Source: Bradyrhizobium sp. ARR65
Lineage (GTDB): Bacteria; Pseudomonadota; Alphaproteobacteria; Rhizobiales; Xanthobacteraceae
Direction of reading: 5' to 3'
Assembly (NCBI RefSeq): GCF_000472385.1
Contig: NZ_AWZU01000013.1
Coordinates: 62,001-126,000 of the forward strand
Length of the DNA: 64,000 nucleotides
A program made the position numbers and the translations under genes. Under the pieces are notes generated by a model. It worked only from the letters and a program-made list of their open reading frames with translations, was not told the origin of the DNA and did no database searches. Each line of letters opens with the position of its first letter. Within the stretch, counting starts at the first letter, position 1. Of this stretch, positions 63,011 to 64,000 are shown piece by piece.

Positions 63011-64000
63011 TCATTGCCGGCGCGTCACCTGTTCTTGGATGAATGTTGAACTTCCGCGCAGTGGACGCTTGTCCGCCTTACCCTGCCGACAATGGGACGG
63101 AGTGGGACCAGCTGAGACCCCTCTGGAGGGAAGTCTTGCGTTACCTTGTGCCAATAGTTTGCGTTCCCAAAGGAGCGCATGGCGGACGATCAGGGAAAGA
63201 TCGTTCCATTGGGGGCGCCAGCCCAGCAGATTGCGCATTCGTTCCGCCGACGCCACGATCTCCGTCGGATCCCCAGGTCGGCGGGCGGCAGGTTCGACGG
63301 GAAAGTCGTTTCCGGATTCGTGCCGCATGGCGTCGATCACCTGCAAGACCGAAAAGCCGCGACCGTAGCCGCAATTTAGCGTCAGGGACTCTCCACCACC
63401 GCGCAGGTATGAAAGCGCGTGACAATGAGCGTTTACGAGGTCGCTCACGTGGATATAGTCGCGGATGCAGGTCCCGTCAGGCGTGGGATAATCGGTGCCG
63501 AAAACCTGCATCTTTTCTCGCAGACCGACGGCAGTTTCCGCTGCAACCTTGATAAGATGCGTTGCCCTCGCGTTGCCTGCCCAGTGCGCAGAGCAGGATC
63601 TGCGCCTGCTACGTTGAAATATCTCAAGATGACGTAGCGTAGGCCATGAGCGCGTGCAGCGTCATGCAGCATTGTTTCGGCCATGAATTTGGATGAGCCG
63701 TAAGGTGATACGGGCGCAACGGGGGTCTCTTCCGTGACAGGATTTGCCGGCGAATTCCCGTACACCGCAGCCGTCGAGGAGAAGATGAAACGCTGCACTC
63801 CACTCCTGATTGCGATCTCGAACAGGCTTCGGGAATTTGTCGTGTTGTTGCGATAATATCGAAGCGGTTCGGCAACCGACTCCGGAACGACGGCAGACGC
63901 CGCAAAATGAATGATCTCCGAAATCCCATACTTCGCGATCAGCGGCGCAACTCGCCGCTGATCCCCGATGTCGCCAACGAAAACCGGAACTCCGGATGGT
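63011..64000 (-). pseudogene. galE: UDP-glucose 4-epimerase galE, frameshifted and partial
   Basis: The right edge begins inside the gene (reading PSGVPVFVGDIGDQ). Conserved GalE segments follow: IIHFAASAVVPESV, FSSTAAVYG, SPYGSSKFMAE (Tyr-x3-Lys) and LRYFNVAGADP. Near 63565 one base is missing within the stretch that should read TRGATHLIK, so the frame shifts; the downstream frame then gives FGTDYPTPDGTCIRDYIHV and the C-terminal part. The frame continues about 45 codons past the usual end before a stop at 63011. It would interconvert UDP-glucose and UDP-galactose if intact. A sequencing error cannot be excluded. Confidence 0.75.

Overview
The window looks like a chromosome segment of a high-GC alphaproteobacterium, most likely Bradyrhizobium or a close relative. 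The reasons are the consistently GC-rich codon use, the many ABC, TTT and MFS uptake systems with LysR/AraC/IclR/TetR/ROK regulators, an OprB porin of the type common in this group, and a TfuA/YcaO pair of rhizobial type. It is an accessory, catabolic stretch: almost every operon pairs an importer with enzymes and its own regulator. All identifications come from reading the sequence; no database search was run.

Region 1 (1-6800) is an L-fucose-type sugar locus: the tail of a PfkB sugar kinase, an aldo/keto reductase, a fuconolactonase-like amidohydrolase, a convergent CUT1 sugar ABC importer and FucU mutarotase. Region 2 (7060-9820) holds an FMN alpha-hydroxyacid dehydrogenase, a decayed FAD oxidase and a LysR regulator. 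Region 3 (10072-26350) is the metabolic core: UbiX/UbiD-type HmfG/HmfF, a nitrate/taurine-type ABC importer, a ThDP enzyme, an AraC regulator, a three-subunit molybdenum hydroxylase, an acyl-CoA synthetase, an enoyl-CoA hydratase-family enzyme and an MFS importer. The gene order matches the hmfABCDE plus hmfFG furan pathway (2,5-furandicarboxylate to 2-furoate to furoyl-CoA to 2-oxoglutarate). A ModE-like regulator lies just beyond.

Region 4 (26658-32434) has an IclR regulator, a tripartite tricarboxylate transporter and a second ThDP enzyme. Region 5 (32547-40041) is a pentose or hexose locus: a Caulobacter XylB-like sugar dehydrogenase, a ROK repressor, an RbsBAC-type importer and an OprB porin, with two ROK-like operator sites. 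Region 6 (40401-49046) has an AraC regulator, a TPR protein, an MFS carrier, a CoA-transferase-like pair, a decayed alcohol dehydrogenase, a cupin, and a TetR regulator facing a class A flavin monooxygenase.

Region 7 (49209-62163) starts with a large cyclase/AAA/TPR signalling protein. It then holds the most unusual group in the window: a secreted HELGH metalloprotease-like protein, TfuA, YcaO, a small exported protein and a complete oligopeptide ABC importer. This could be a thioamide- or azoline-type RiPP system or a modified-peptide salvage system; no precursor peptide is proven. Region 8 (62164-64000) is mostly non-coding. It contains the 3' part of a tRNA-Glu (a likely island attachment scar) and a frameshifted galE that runs off the right edge.
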